A DNA stretch of 64,000 bases from Pleurocapsa sp. PCC 7327 (GTDB taxonomy: Bacteria; Cyanobacteriota; Cyanobacteriia; Cyanobacteriales; Microcystaceae), in NCBI RefSeq assembly GCF_000317025.1, contig NC_019689.1, positions 4,046,024 through 4,110,023 on the forward strand, given 5' to 3'. The position numbers and the translations under genes were made by a program. Positions 37,454 to 46,615 of the stretch are shown here, in pieces. The notes beneath the pieces are model-generated. The model was given only the letters and a program-made list of their open reading frames with translations, was not told the DNA's origin and ran no database searches. Position 1 is the stretch's first letter; every line of letters begins with the position of its first letter.

Positions 37454-38236
37454 ATGGCAAATGAAGAACAACCAACTACCAATAACATACTTTCAGCGAC
37501 TGGATTAAGCAAAAGTTTTGGCGGGCTGAGAGCGGTCAATGAGGCTAAAATCTGCGTTAAGAAGGGAACGATTACGGGACTGATCGGACCGAATGGGGCA
37601 GGAAAAACCACATTATTCAACCTGCTGTCGAATTTTATTCGTCCCGATAAGGGAGAAGTGATTTTTGATGGCGAGCCCATCCATCATTTACAACCCTATC
37701 AAATTGCCTTACAAGGCTGCGTTCGTACCTTCCAAGTCGCACGGGTTCTCTCTCGGTTGACCGTGCTAGAAAATATGCTATTGGCAACTCAAAAACAAAC
37801 TGGAGAGAATTTTATTCAGCTTTGGTTTCAACGAGGACAAGTCAGACAGGAAGAAAGAGAAAATAAAGAACGGGCAATGGAAATTCTCGAATCTGTCGGA
37901 CTGGCGGCTAAAGCGCAAGATTATGCGGGGGCATTATCGGGAGGACAGCGAAAGCTGCTGGAAATGGCAAGGGCTTTAATGACCCGTCCCAAACTAATTT
38001 TATTGGACGAACCCGCAGCAGGGGTGAATCCCACGCTCATCGGTCAGATTTGCGAGCATATAATGAATTGGAACAAACAGGGAATCTCATTCCTGATTAT
38101 CGAACACAATATGGATGTAATTATGTCCCTGTGCAACCACGTCTGGGTGTTGGCAGAAGGAACGAATCTCGCTGACGGAACGCCAGAGGAAATTCAAACG
38201 AATCCAGAGGTACTGGAGGCTTATTTAGGGGAATAA
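37454..38236 (+). CDS. livG: Branched-chain/neutral amino acid ABC transporter ATPase (LivG type)
   Basis: The 260-aa ATPase has Walker A GPNGAGKTT (about 48-56), a Q-loop (RTFQVARVL), the signature LSGGQRKLLEMARALM, Walker B (LILLDEPAAGVNP) and the H-loop IIEHNMDVIM: the LivG pattern. It drives the LivM permease encoded just upstream. The N-terminal 11 residues (MANEEQPTTNN) are not part of the fold. The DNA there (ACCAACTACCAATAAC) looks like an STRR repeat, so the start codon may have been supplied by a repeat. A decayed piece of its 3' end is duplicated downstream. Confidence 0.92.
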   Translation: MANEEQPTTNNILSATGLSKSFGGLRAVNEAKICVKKGTITGLIGPNGAGKTTLFNLLSNFIRPDKGEVIFDGEPIHHLQPYQIALQGCVRTFQVARVLSRLTVLENMLLATQKQTGENFIQLWFQRGQVRQEERENKERAMEILESVGLAAKAQDYAGALSGGQRKLLEMARALMTRPKLILLDEPAAGVNPTLIGQICEHIMNWNKQGISFLIIEHNMDVIMSLCNHVWVLAEGTNLADGTPEEIQTNPEVLEAYLGE

Positions 38237-38321
38237 TACTCGCGCAGAGGCGCTCCAGACGCAGAAAAGTATACTAAAGGACAGTATTTTTTCTGAACTC
38301 CGAATTTAGAACTCACGTGAT

Positions 38322-38375
38322 ATTATGTCCCTGTGCAACCATTTTTAAGCGCTTGCGAGGGAACTAATCTTGCTA
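38322..38375 (+). pseudogene. Decayed duplicate of the livG 3' end
   Basis: ATTATGTCCCTGTGCAACCA at 38322-38341 is an exact 20-base copy of the livG segment at about 38122-38141. Weaker similarity (GAGGGAACTAATCTTGCT versus GAAGGAACGAATCTCGCT) continues for some 30 bp. Stops interrupt it. It is probably what is left of a tandem second copy. Confidence 0.6.
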
Positions 38376-38443
38376 ATAAGCGCTAAAGAAAATATGAAGG
38401 TATTTGTTAATTCTCGTTTGCCATAAGAAAATAGGGTTTGCAT

Positions 38444-40102
38444 ATGGCAAAATCTAAAATCCAGCAATTGCTTGCCGAGCGCGATCGCGATAGTTCCCAG
38501 AGATCTCCAAAAAAGATTTCTCCTCTGCTTGAATATATATCGATTTTTTTCTTAATTTTCGGTATCTTCGTTCGCCTCATTCAATACGTCAGCAATCGCT
38601 CTCTTTGGGATGATGAGGCAGCACTGGCAATCAATATCGTCAACCGTTCTTATCTAGAATTACTCAGTCCTTTGGAGCGCAATCAAGCAGCACCACCAGG
38701 ATTTCTCTGGATAGAAAAGCTGTCCATTCAACTCTTTGGCAACAACGAGTATGCGCTCAGGCTGTTTCCTTTTATCGCTAGCATTGTTTCGCTGTTTGCC
38801 TTCTACCAGTTTACCCGGCGCTATATCTCCGCGCTTGCCGCTCCCATTGCAATCGCGCTATTTGCCTGTCTGAGCTACAATCTCTACTACGCCACAGAAG
38901 TCAAGCAGTATGGCAGCGATGTGATGTTAGCGCTGCTTTTTTTCTTAATTCTCATTCCCCTTCGCCAGCAAATTCTTAAAGCAAGACAGATTCTGTTGCT
39001 CAGTCTGGTGGGAGCAATTGGGATTTGGCTCTCCCATCCATCGATTTTCGTCCTATCGGGAATAGAATTGAGTTCTCTGCTGACTGCTCCTGCGCAGAAA
39101 AAACTGAGCATTATCCTCAATCGATTGCCAGTGTATCTCGTTTGGCTGTCGATTTTTGGCGTGCTGTATTTTTTGACAATTAGCGGCGCCATGCAGAATG
39201 AAGCGCTACAAGGTTCTTGGGGTGCCAGCTATCCCGATTCTCTTTTCGAGCTGGTATGGTTGTTCGATGCTTTTGGCAGATTGTTCTATACTCCGTTAGG
39301 TTTTGTCAGCATCACCGATGGAGTCGCTATGTTCGCCTTTGTGTGCGGATGTGTTGCTTACTATCGAATTAATAGAACTAATTTACTCTTTATAACTTCT
39401 CCATTCCTAACAACTTTGTTAGGGAGTTATCTGCACAAATATCCTTTTCGCGATCGCTTGATTCTTTTTCTCATACCATTTGCGATCGCTATTATTGCCG
39501 AAGGCGTTGTTTTTTTACTCGCTCAATTCCAAGGGCGGCGTAAATATTTCGCTATTTTAGGAATTATCGTTGCGATCGCTTTGCTTGCTCCTCCTGCACT
39601 CCAAGCGAGTCAACTGGTTATTCGTCCAGCCCTTAAAGAAGAGATTAAAGGGGCGATCGAATATGTCAAGTCTCGTCAGCAGCCAGAAGATAGTTTTTAT
39701 ATTTATACTAGGGCGCAGAATGCCTTTACTTACTATGCCGAGAAATATGGCTATTTCAAAGGAGATTACGTTATCGGAGTGCGAGTCTTGCCTAACGATG
39801 GCAAAGGAACGCAGGAAGAATGGAAGCAATACAAGCGCGAAATCGAGCGCTTTCGAGGCAAACGACGCGTTTGGCTACTCTATCGGGCAAACGATCGGGA
39901 ACGTCAGGAAATCACCTCATATCTAAATCAAATCGGTCAGCAAATCGATTATTTCAGTCAGCCTGGTATATTTGTCTATTTGTACGACTTTAGTCGATCG
40001 TCTTTGCAATCTAGTAAGACTGGTATATTTGTCTATTTGTGCGACTTTAGTCGATCGCCTTTGCAATCTGGTAAGAGTAATGACGCTAATTTTAACCAAT
40101 GA
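38444..40102 (+). CDS. Glycosyltransferase family 39-like membrane protein
   Basis: The 552-aa protein has about 11 helices. The first loop contains NRSLWDDEAALAINIVNRSY with the acidic pair (D-E) expected for the GT39/ArnT-type catalytic site, followed by LERNQAAPPGFLW and later YYATEVKQYGSD. Such enzymes move sugars from polyprenyl phosphate to lipids or proteins outside the membrane. The C-terminal 40 residues are made by a 19-codon duplication (IFVYLYDFSRSSLQSS, then IFVYLCDFSRSPLQSG), which pushes the stop 23 bp into surE. The ATG at 38444 was chosen. Confidence 0.82.
   Translation: MAKSKIQQLLAERDRDSSQRSPKKISPLLEYISIFFLIFGIFVRLIQYVSNRSLWDDEAALAINIVNRSYLELLSPLERNQAAPPGFLWIEKLSIQLFGNNEYALRLFPFIASIVSLFAFYQFTRRYISALAAPIAIALFACLSYNLYYATEVKQYGSDVMLALLFFLILIPLRQQILKARQILLLSLVGAIGIWLSHPSIFVLSGIELSSLLTAPAQKKLSIILNRLPVYLVWLSIFGVLYFLTISGAMQNEALQGSWGASYPDSLFELVWLFDAFGRLFYTPLGFVSITDGVAMFAFVCGCVAYYRINRTNLLFITSPFLTTLLGSYLHKYPFRDRLILFLIPFAIAIIAEGVVFLLAQFQGRRKYFAILGIIVAIALLAPPALQASQLVIRPALKEEIKGAIEYVKSRQQPEDSFYIYTRAQNAFTYYAEKYGYFKGDYVIGVRVLPNDGKGTQEEWKQYKREIERFRGKRRVWLLYRANDRERQEITSYLNQIGQQIDYFSQPGIFVYLYDFSRSSLQSSKTGIFVYLCDFSRSPLQSGKSNDANFNQ
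39963..40076 (+). repeat. 57-bp in-frame tandem duplication
   Basis: The segment starting CTGGTATATTTGTCTATTTG at 39963 repeats at 40020 with few differences (TACGAC/TGCGAC, CGTCTT/CGCCTT, CTAG/CTGG). The unit is 57 bp, so the GT39 frame is kept. It ends against the surE start codon. Confidence 0.85.
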
Positions 40103-40757
40103 CGACGGAATCGATGCCCCCGGCATTCGGGCACTGCAAAAAGCTTTAAACGGTCGAGGCATTATCGTTGCGCCAAAAGATCATTTATCCGGTTGCGGAC
40201 ATAAAGTTACCACCACGCGACCAATTCATCTGCAAAAGCGATCCGATAGCGAATATGCAGTCGATGGAACGCCTGCCGATTGCACTCGTTTAGCTATTAC
40301 CCATATTGCCCCAGAAACGAAGTGGGTATTATCTGGCATTAACGCAGGCGGGAATTTGGGGATCGATACTTATATTTCGGGAACGGTTGCTGCGGTGAGA
40401 GAAGCGGCAATCCACGGCATCCCTGGAATTGCTATCTCCCACTGGATTAGAAGACCGCTAATCGTCGATTGGGATCTTGCCTCGGTTTGGACGGCGAAAG
40501 TGTTGGCAGAGTTATTCAATCGTCCCATTCCCCCCAAAAGTTTCTGGAATGTCAATTTGCCTCATATCGAACCCAATTCCCCCGAACCAGAAATTGTGTT
40601 TTGCGAACCGAGTACGCAACCTTTACCCCTTAAATATCGCATCGAGGGCGATTTATTTTATTACGAGGGAGAATATTCTAAACGCGATCGCGCTACTGGA
40701 ACCGATGTCGATGTTTGTTTTTCTGGTAAGATTGCCGTGACGTTGATTCAACTTTGA
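40080..40757 (+). CDS. surE: 5'-nucleotidase SurE
   Basis: This metal-dependent phosphatase acts on nucleoside 5'-monophosphates and is a stationary-phase survival protein. The 225-aa protein has the metal site LTNDDGIDAPGI at about residues 5-16, the SGCGHKVT block, the VDGTPADCTRL motif, and the SGINAGGNLGIDTYISGTVA block. The ATG at 40080 is chosen because it gives the invariant N-terminus. It overlaps the lengthened GT39 gene by 23 bp. The same strand and tight overlap suggest co-expression. Confidence 0.93.
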   Translation: MTLILTNDDGIDAPGIRALQKALNGRGIIVAPKDHLSGCGHKVTTTRPIHLQKRSDSEYAVDGTPADCTRLAITHIAPETKWVLSGINAGGNLGIDTYISGTVAAVREAAIHGIPGIAISHWIRRPLIVDWDLASVWTAKVLAELFNRPIPPKSFWNVNLPHIEPNSPEPEIVFCEPSTQPLPLKYRIEGDLFYYEGEYSKRDRATGTDVDVCFSGKIAVTLIQL

Positions 40758-40821
40758 ATCTAGTTTTTATTTAATACATTTGAGCGTTCGTATAGTCTTT
40801 TTTTTAGAAGAGAAAATAACC

Positions 40822-41079
40822 TCAGATCGTGAAATTTTCCTTTCTGCGCGACCAGGTATCGGTGTCTAGATACTTAATTGGTTCTGGTTTACCTACTCCT
40901 TTGAATGGGTCTTTCATAACCGCTTCAACTAAATCGAGGATTTTGTAGGCTTTCTGTTTATCGGTTTTGTACCACCAACCAAGATCTTCTCGAAAACGCT
41001 CTGAAAAGACTGGAAAACGAGAAACCTGCTGAATATTCTGGTCAAATGGCGAGTTCTGCTTTTTCTTTCTTTCTTTCAA
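40822..41079 (-). pseudogene. YoeB/RelE-type toxin, C-terminus lost
   Basis: The protein reads FPVFSERFREDLGWWYKTDK, VEAVMKDPFKGVGKPEPIKY, LDTDTWSRR: a clear YoeB/Txe mRNA-interferase core. It then ends RKENFTI, where the family continues with EHRLVYxV...ARYHY, which holds the catalytic His and Tyr. Remnants in another frame (HDLRLF) hint at an indel. The ATG at 41079 overlaps the antitoxin by 38 bp. The toxin is expected to be dead. Confidence 0.75.
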
Positions 41080-41365
41080 TGTCTAATTCGGAGCATAATT
41101 CATCAATCGTGTGAGGAAGGGGAGATTCGGTTGCATCCCATTTTTTTGACTCCTCTAGCGTATCTAATAGACGACGGGCATTGGCTGGCGATCGCAGCAA
41201 ATAAACAGTCTCTAATAGACTAGATAGTTCGTCGGCTGCCAATAAAGCGATATCCTTATGACCGCGACGTTTAATCACGGCAATCGTGTTTTCATTTTCG
41301 ATTTGGTCGAGTAAGGTAGCTAAATTTTCCCGTGCCTGAGTATAGCTGGTTTGAAGCGCAAACAT
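41042..41365 (-). CDS. YefM/Phd-type antitoxin
   Basis: The 107-aa protein begins MFALQTSYTQARENLATLLD and continues through NENTIAVIKRRGHKDIALLA, the Phd/YefM DNA-binding fold, followed by a longer disordered C-terminus (LPHTIDELCSELDIERKKEK) that would wrap the toxin. It is the first gene of the toxin-antitoxin pair, and its toxin is truncated. It could still repress its own promoter or neutralise relatives elsewhere. Orphaned antitoxins of this type are common in cyanobacteria. Confidence 0.82.
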   Translation of the reverse strand: MFALQTSYTQARENLATLLDQIENENTIAVIKRRGHKDIALLAADELSSLLETVYLLRSPANARRLLDTLEESKKWDATESPLPHTIDELCSELDIERKKEKAELAI

Positions 41366-41497
41366 TTCGTTGAATTACTGGACAGTTATTCCGTACATAT
41401 ACTCTAACACTTTTGGGCACAGAGAAAATCAATCGAACCGACTAGCGATCGCAAACAGCTACAAATGCGCGATTTGCATTAAAAGAATTCATAAGCA

Positions 41498-41511
41498 GTA
41501 ATAGATGGCAC
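41498..41511 (+). promoter_or_regulatory. Possible NtcA site upstream of narB
   Basis: GTA-N8-CAC differs by one base from the NtcA consensus GTA-N8-TAC and lies about 112 bp before the narB start in an AT-rich leader. NtcA control of narB is known in cyanobacteria, but this site is weak and no clear -10 box is spaced correctly. Confidence 0.25.
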
Positions 41512-41622
41512 AAATTGTATTGAAAATTACAGTTTATTAAGAAAAATATCAAGACCATCTAGTAAAAGCGCCAGAAAGAAAGTCTTCGTTATCTTGCCAT
41601 ACGAGCGAAAATCTCAAGTTCT

Positions 41623-43896
41623 ATGACTGACTCAGTAAAAACCCTCTGTCCCTATTGCGGTGTTGGATGCGGATTAGAAGTTTCTCCGCCTGCTGCTGCG
41701 GGACGCGCGACTCATCGAGATAGTCAAGGAAACCCGATTTGGAAAGTGGTCGGCGATCGCTCTCACCCCTCCTCTCAAGGCATGGTTTGCGTCAAAGGGG
41801 CAACCATTAGCGAATCGCTAGACAAAGATCGCCTCAAATATCCCATGATGAGGGACTCTTTATCCGATCCCTTTCGTCGAGTCAGTTGGGATGAAGCCTT
41901 AGATCGCATCGTCGCTCGCATCCGAACCGTTATCGCTACGCAAGGTTCCGATGGCATTTGCTTGTATGGTTCCGGTCAATTTCAAACCGAAGACTACTAC
42001 GTCGCCCAGAAACTGATCAAAGGCTGTTTGGGCACCAATAACTTTGATGCCAACTCCCGCCTTTGCATGTCCTCCGCCGCGGCGGGTTATATTCAAAGCT
42101 TCGGTTCTGACGGATCTCCCTGTTGTTATGACGACTTGGAATTGACCGACTGTGCCTTTCTTATTGGCACCAATACCGCCGAATGTCACCCCATCGTTTT
42201 CAACCGCTTGCACAAACATATCAAGCGCGATCGCAAAGCCAAACTGATCGTCGTCGATCCCCGCCGAACGAAAACCGCAGAAGCAGCCGATCTCCATCTC
42301 GCCATCAATCCCGGCACCGATATCGACTTGCTCAACGGCATCGCCCACCTGCTGATGCGTTGGGACAAAATTGACACTCTCTTTATTGATGAATGTACCA
42401 AAGATTTTCCCGCCTACGCGGAAGTCATCAACCACTATTCTCCCGAATTAGTTGCCCGCAAGTGCGGCATCCGCATCGACCATCTAGAACAAGCGGCGCG
42501 TTATTGGGCAGAATCGGAACGAGTTCTCTCTCTGTGGTCGATGGGAGTCAATCAGTCTTCTGAAGGAACGGCTAAAGTTCGCACCATTATTAATCTACAC
42601 CTGATGACCGCCAATATCGGCAAACCGGGCGCGGGACCCTTTTCTCTCACCGGACAGCCAAACGCAATGGGAGGACGGGAAGCAGGCGGACTCGCCCATA
42701 TTCTCCCCGGTTATCGATCGGTCACAAATTCCCAACATCGCGCCGAAGTGGAACGACTCTGGCAACTTCCCGCCGGACGAATTTCCCCCAATCCAGGTCG
42801 AGATGCTTGGAGTATGATAACGGGTTTGGAAACGGGCGAAGTGGGCTTACTGTGGATTGCGGCAACCAATCCAGCCGTCAGCATGCCGGATTTAGAACGC
42901 ACGAAAGCTGCGCTACTGAAGTCGCCCTTGACCGTCTATCAGGATGCCTATTACCCGACAGAAACGGCAGCTTATGCCCATATTTTATTGCCGGCGGCGC
43001 AATGGGGCGAGAAAACGGGAACGATGACCAATTCCGAACGGGTAGTAACGTTGTGTCCGCAGTTCCGTCTCCGTCCGGGAGAAGCCAAAGCCGACTGGGA
43101 AATCTTTGCAGAAGTGGGGCGTCGCTTGGGGTTTGTCGAACAGTTTAACTTTCCCGATTCGGCTGCGGTACATCGGGAATTCGTGCAAGCAACCCGCAAT
43201 CGTCCCTGCGATATGACGGGAATTAGCTACGATCGCTTGCAGCAAGAAGGCCCCATTCAATGGCCCTGTCCCTTGGACGGAGGGGGAGAAAATACTTCTA
43301 CTCAACAATCTGGAATTCTCTCTCATTTATTTAAGGGGAAGGAGGAAAAACCAAAAGGCAAGCGACTTTATACGAATTGGCGATTTAATACTCCCGACGG
43401 ACGGGCGAGGTTTGCTGCTTATCATTCCAAGGGATTGGCGGAACCAACCGACGAAGCTTATCCTTTTGTCTTGACGACGGGGAGATTATACGGTCATTGG
43501 CATACTCAAACTCGCACGGGACGAATTGAGAAAATTACTAAGATGCATCCCAATCCCTTTGTTGAAATTAACCCCCGCGATGCAGAAAAATTAGGGATAA
43601 AGGATGGGGATTGGATCGAAGTGCGATCGCGTCGCGGCAAGGCACGTTTTCCCGCTAAAGTTACCAAAGCGATCGCACCTGGTACGGTTTTCGTTCCTAT
43701 GCACTGGGGCGCACTCTGGGCAGAGAATGCAGAGGCTAATAGCCTCACCCACCCAAAAGCTTGTCCCGATTCTCTCGAACCAGAATTAAAAGCTTGTGCG
43801 GTTCAATTAGTGCCTATTGCGGCTATCTCCGAAGCTGGTACCGAAAAACCCGTCCAAATCTCGTCAGTACCAGAATACGTATCCTCACCTAGCTGA
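41623..43896 (+). CDS. narB: Ferredoxin-nitrate reductase
   Basis: It reduces nitrate to nitrite with ferredoxin in nitrate assimilation. The 757-aa molybdopterin (bis-MGD) enzyme has the 4Fe-4S ligands in [11 protein letters not shown] (C9, C12, C16) plus C56 in GMVCVKGA. The family blocks [31 protein letters not shown] and [15 protein letters not shown] follow, with the molydopterin dinucleotide-binding domain at the end. nirA and nitrate transport genes are not nearby. The nitrate reductase associated protein follows 44 bp later, separated by an STRR tract. Confidence 0.95.
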   Translation: MTDSVKTLCPYCGVGCGLEVSPPAAAGRATHRDSQGNPIWKVVGDRSHPSSQGMVCVKGATISESLDKDRLKYPMMRDSLSDPFRRVSWDEALDRIVARIRTVIATQGSDGICLYGSGQFQTEDYYVAQKLIKGCLGTNNFDANSRLCMSSAAAGYIQSFGSDGSPCCYDDLELTDCAFLIGTNTAECHPIVFNRLHKHIKRDRKAKLIVVDPRRTKTAEAADLHLAINPGTDIDLLNGIAHLLMRWDKIDTLFIDECTKDFPAYAEVINHYSPELVARKCGIRIDHLEQAARYWAESERVLSLWSMGVNQSSEGTAKVRTIINLHLMTANIGKPGAGPFSLTGQPNAMGGREAGGLAHILPGYRSVTNSQHRAEVERLWQLPAGRISPNPGRDAWSMITGLETGEVGLLWIAATNPAVSMPDLERTKAALLKSPLTVYQDAYYPTETAAYAHILLPAAQWGEKTGTMTNSERVVTLCPQFRLRPGEAKADWEIFAEVGRRLGFVEQFNFPDSAAVHREFVQATRNRPCDMTGISYDRLQQEGPIQWPCPLDGGGENTSTQQSGILSHLFKGKEEKPKGKRLYTNWRFNTPDGRARFAAYHSKGLAEPTDEAYPFVLTTGRLYGHWHTQTRTGRIEKITKMHPNPFVEINPRDAEKLGIKDGDWIEVRSRRGKARFPAKVTKAIAPGTVFVPMHWGALWAENAEANSLTHPKACPDSLEPELKACAVQLVPIAAISEAGTEKPVQISSVPEYVSSPS

Positions 43897-43945
43897 ATGA
43901 CTAGAATAACAAATGACGAAGAACGAATGACCAATGACCAATGAC
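43897..43945 (+). repeat. STRR tract (ATGACCA) between narB and the next gene
   Basis: Degenerate units AATGAC(C)A run from the narB stop to the next start (ACGAATGACCAATGACCAAT), and the start codon at 43941 follows as the last AATG of the tract. Confidence 0.6.
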
Positions 43946-44393
43946 TGATTTTTTTCAATTCGAGGCAGATTTTGTCGATTCCTTGCGCTGTATTCCCATG
44001 CAAGTGAGAATGAAACTCGATACTTGTGGAGTAAAACTCAAGCTATTTCATTGGAACCAGTTCAGTCAAGAAGAACGACAAACCCTTGTTGCTTTGCCAT
44101 GCACAACTGTTGAAGAAAGTCAAGTCTATCGAGACTATTTACAAAACCTCGTCAAAGAAAAAACGGGCAAACCTGCTGGCGAACTCGCGATCGAGCCCCA
44201 TCCACCTTGGCTGGATGCTTCGACGGTGCCTGCCCAAACTCAGGAAAAAGCCGCAGAATTCGGCATCGCGATTACGGCACAGCAGTGGGAAAATCTCACT
44301 CCCGCCCAGCGTTTTGCCCTTATTAAACTCAGCCGTCCCGGTCATGAAAATCAAAATTTTTTTCCAGCGCTAAAAGAATTTAAACTTGCATAA
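43941..44393 (+). CDS. Nitrate reductase associated protein
   Basis: The 150-aa soluble protein belongs to the cyanobacterial nitrate reductase associated family, found next to narB. Recognisable blocks are FQFEADFVDSLRCIPMQVRM, KLDTCGVKLKL and the C-terminal WENLTPAQRFALIKLSRPGH. The biochemical role is unknown; a chaperone or maturation role for NarB is inferred from gene linkage. It is probably co-transcribed with narB. Its start codon is embedded in a repeat tract, so the true N-terminus is slightly uncertain. Confidence 0.88.
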   Translation: MTDFFQFEADFVDSLRCIPMQVRMKLDTCGVKLKLFHWNQFSQEERQTLVALPCTTVEESQVYRDYLQNLVKEKTGKPAGELAIEPHPPWLDASTVPAQTQEKAAEFGIAITAQQWENLTPAQRFALIKLSRPGHENQNFFPALKEFKLA

Positions 44394-44511
44394 TTAGCGC
44401 TCGCTGAGTGGGAGCGAGTCGATCTAAGAATGCTGTCCTTAAAAAAAGTATAAGCCTAGAGCAGTTTTCCACGATGATAATGCGACAATACCCAGATGAC
44501 CTCTCATCTAA

Positions 44512-44673
44512 CAGGTTGTCTGAAAAGTATAGAATGTCGAAGATACTCCGCCAAGTCATGTTGAGCGTAGCGATCGCGAAGCGAAACATCTTAGCCTACC
44601 CACTCCAAACAAAGATTCTTCGTTACGTTCTCCTGCACTCAGGATGACAAAATGGACTTTTCAGATGTCCTCT
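44512..44673 (+). mobile_element. MITE copy D (complete)
   Basis: A 162-bp element with ends CAGGTTGTCTGAAAAGTATA and the complement of GAGGACATCTGAAAAGTCC, flanked on both sides by TAA. The interior includes TCATGTTGAGCGTAGCGATC, AAGCGAAACATCT and AAAGATTCTTCGTTACGTTC. It has no coding capacity. It lies 33 bp before the aminotransferase start, so it may influence that promoter. Confidence 0.78.
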
Positions 44674-44705
44674 AAGGTCTGTAAAACATCTGGGGGATAA
44701 AATTT

Positions 44706-45869
44706 ATGAAACTATCATCGCGAGTCGGTCAAGTAACGCCATCCCTAACATTAGCGATCGATTCCAAAGCCAAGGCAATGAAGGCGGAGGGAATTGATGT
44801 CTGTAGTTTTAGTGCGGGAGAGCCAGATTTTGACACGCCACAACACGTTAAGGAAGCCGCCAAACTGGGGCTAGACCAAGGAAAAACTAAGTATGGGCCT
44901 GCATCTGGAGAACCAAAACTCAGAGCGGCGATCGCCAAAAAGCTATACGAAGACAATCATTTAAATTATCAAGCAGAAAATATTATTGTCACCAATGGCG
45001 GCAAACATTCTCTGTTCAATTTGATGCTCGCCTTAATCGAACCAGGCGATGAGGTCATTATTCCAGCCCCCTATTGGCTGAGCTATCCTGAGATGGTGAA
45101 GATAGCAAGCGGTACGCCAGTTATTGTCGATACGCCTGAAGAAAACCAATACAAGATTACTCCCGACCAACTCCGTCAAGCCATTACTCCTCGGACAAAA
45201 CTATTTGTCCTCAACTCCCCTTCTAACCCAACGGGAATAGTTTACACGCCCGATGAAATTCGCGCTCTAGCTGAGGTTATTGTAGAACGCGACATCCTCG
45301 TTGTCTCCGACGAAATCTATGAAAAGATTCTCTACGACGGTGCAGAACATTTGAGTATTGGTGCTGTTAGCGAAGAAGCTTTTAAGCGGACAATTATTAG
45401 CAACGGTTTCGCCAAAGCTTATTCTATGACGGGCTGGCGCGTCGGCTATCTAGCGGGACCACTAGAGCTAATTAAAGCCACAATTACCATTCAAAGTCAC
45501 AGTACTTCTAATGTTTGTACCTTTGCGCAATACGGCGCGATCGCGGCTTTAGAAGGCTCTCAGGATTGCGTGCAACAAATGCTCGCTGCTTTTGCCAAAC
45601 GGCGACAGTATATGTTAGAGCGCATCAGTGCCATTCCCAACCTCAGTTGTCCCAAACCCAATGGCGCTTTTTACGTCTTTATAGACATTAGCCAAACGGG
45701 AATGGCTTCCATCGATTTCTGTAAAGCCTTACTGGAAGAGCATCAAGTAGCCGCCGTTCCTGGTATTGCCTTTGGCGCAGATCGATGCATCCGTCTTTCC
45801 TATGCCACCGATATGACTACTATCGAGAAAGGATTGGACAGACTCGATAAGTTTGTGCGATCGCTCTGA
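44706..45869 (+). CDS. aspC: PLP-dependent aspartate aminotransferase (class I, Ib type)
   Basis: The 387-aa fold-type I aminotransferase moves amino groups between aspartate and 2-oxoglutarate or related acids. Family blocks seen: [61 protein letters not shown], and the PLP lysine in [20 protein letters not shown]. Prephenate aminotransferase activity is known in some Ib members, so this could also serve tyrosine/phenylalanine synthesis. It is monocistronic. A MITE ends 33 bp upstream. Confidence 0.92.
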   Translation: MKLSSRVGQVTPSLTLAIDSKAKAMKAEGIDVCSFSAGEPDFDTPQHVKEAAKLGLDQGKTKYGPASGEPKLRAAIAKKLYEDNHLNYQAENIIVTNGGKHSLFNLMLALIEPGDEVIIPAPYWLSYPEMVKIASGTPVIVDTPEENQYKITPDQLRQAITPRTKLFVLNSPSNPTGIVYTPDEIRALAEVIVERDILVVSDEIYEKILYDGAEHLSIGAVSEEAFKRTIISNGFAKAYSMTGWRVGYLAGPLELIKATITIQSHSTSNVCTFAQYGAIAALEGSQDCVQQMLAAFAKRRQYMLERISAIPNLSCPKPNGAFYVFIDISQTGMASIDFCKALLEEHQVAAVPGIAFGADRCIRLSYATDMTTIEKGLDRLDKFVRSL

Positions 45870-45870
45870 A

Positions 45871-45946
45871 GGGAGGAGTGTGGGGAGAGGAGGAGACGGG
45901 GAGCGGTGGGAGACAATTAACCACTAACCACTAACTACCAACCATT
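45871..45946. repeat. Purine tract plus STRR heptamers
   Basis: A G/A-rich strand (GGAGGAGACGGGGAGCGG) leads into GACAATTAACCACTAACCAC and TAACTACCAACC. The same composite recurs at 62385-62451, and its complement (TTAGTAGTTAGTGGTTAGTG) at 37413-37432. Confidence 0.65.
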
Positions 45947-45947
45947 C

Positions 45948-46601
45948 TTACCGCCCCAAATCGTGCATAGCATTGATAACAGCGGCGCACTTTTCTGTCA
46001 CTTGCTGTAATTCTTCTCGTTTGGTCGAGGATGGGGAAGCGATTAACTCCCCGATTCTAACTGTGACGGGTACGGGGTAGGGAAAAGGCGAACCTTTGCG
46101 TAAGATTTTCTCAGTGCCCCACAAACTTACGGGTAAGAGAGGGACTTGCGCTTTAGCCGCGATCAGCGCTGCTCCTCGTCTAGGATTAGTAATACGACCG
46201 TCAGGAGTTCGAGTCCCTGTCAAAAAAATCCCCGCTATCCAACCTCCTTCTAGGGCAGTGAGTGCCGCTTGGATGGCATCGCGATCGCTCGTTGCCCGTT
46301 TGACGGGATAAGCTCCATATAATTCGATCGCCTGCTTAAATACAGGAATTTTAAATAATTCTTCTTTTGCCATATAGGCTACCGGACGGCGCAGACAGTT
46401 TGATACGATTGGCGGATCGAAATAACTGCCGTGGTTGCAGACGGCAACTAGAGCACCTTTTTGAGGAACATTTTCTGTCCCATAAATACGAACCCGAAAA
46501 TAAACGTGCAGCATGGGACTAACGACCGACCACTTGAATAAGTGATAGAGCACTAAATTAGTAAAGGGTTCTCGTTCTCTGGGTTGATTGTCATTAGTCA
46601 T
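45948..46601 (-). CDS. plsC: 1-acyl-sn-glycerol-3-phosphate acyltransferase family protein
   Basis: This membrane-associated enzyme acylates lysophosphatidic acid to phosphatidic acid. The 217-aa protein has the acyltransferase block CNHGSYFDPPIV (NHxxxxD) near residues 50-61, the GIFLTGTRTPDGR motif that stands in for the usual FPEGTRS, and VPLLPVSLWG. The replacement of FPEGTR by FLTGTRT is a mild deviation seen in some cyanobacterial members. The first residues (MTNDNQPRE) are encoded by an STRR-like ATGACTAATGACAATCAA. It lies downstream of rsmI on the same strand (14-bp gap). Confidence 0.88.
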   Translation of the reverse strand: MTNDNQPREREPFTNLVLYHLFKWSVVSPMLHVYFRVRIYGTENVPQKGALVAVCNHGSYFDPPIVSNCLRRPVAYMAKEELFKIPVFKQAIELYGAYPVKRATSDRDAIQAALTALEGGWIAGIFLTGTRTPDGRITNPRRGAALIAAKAQVPLLPVSLWGTEKILRKGSPFPYPVPVTVRIGELIASPSSTKREELQQVTEKCAAVINAMHDLGR

Positions 46602-46615
46602 TTGATGAAAGGATT

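Noticed and set aside
41899-42435. 178-aa minus-strand frame inside narB
   Set aside because: It is antisense to the conserved NarB core; no start site or homology is visible.
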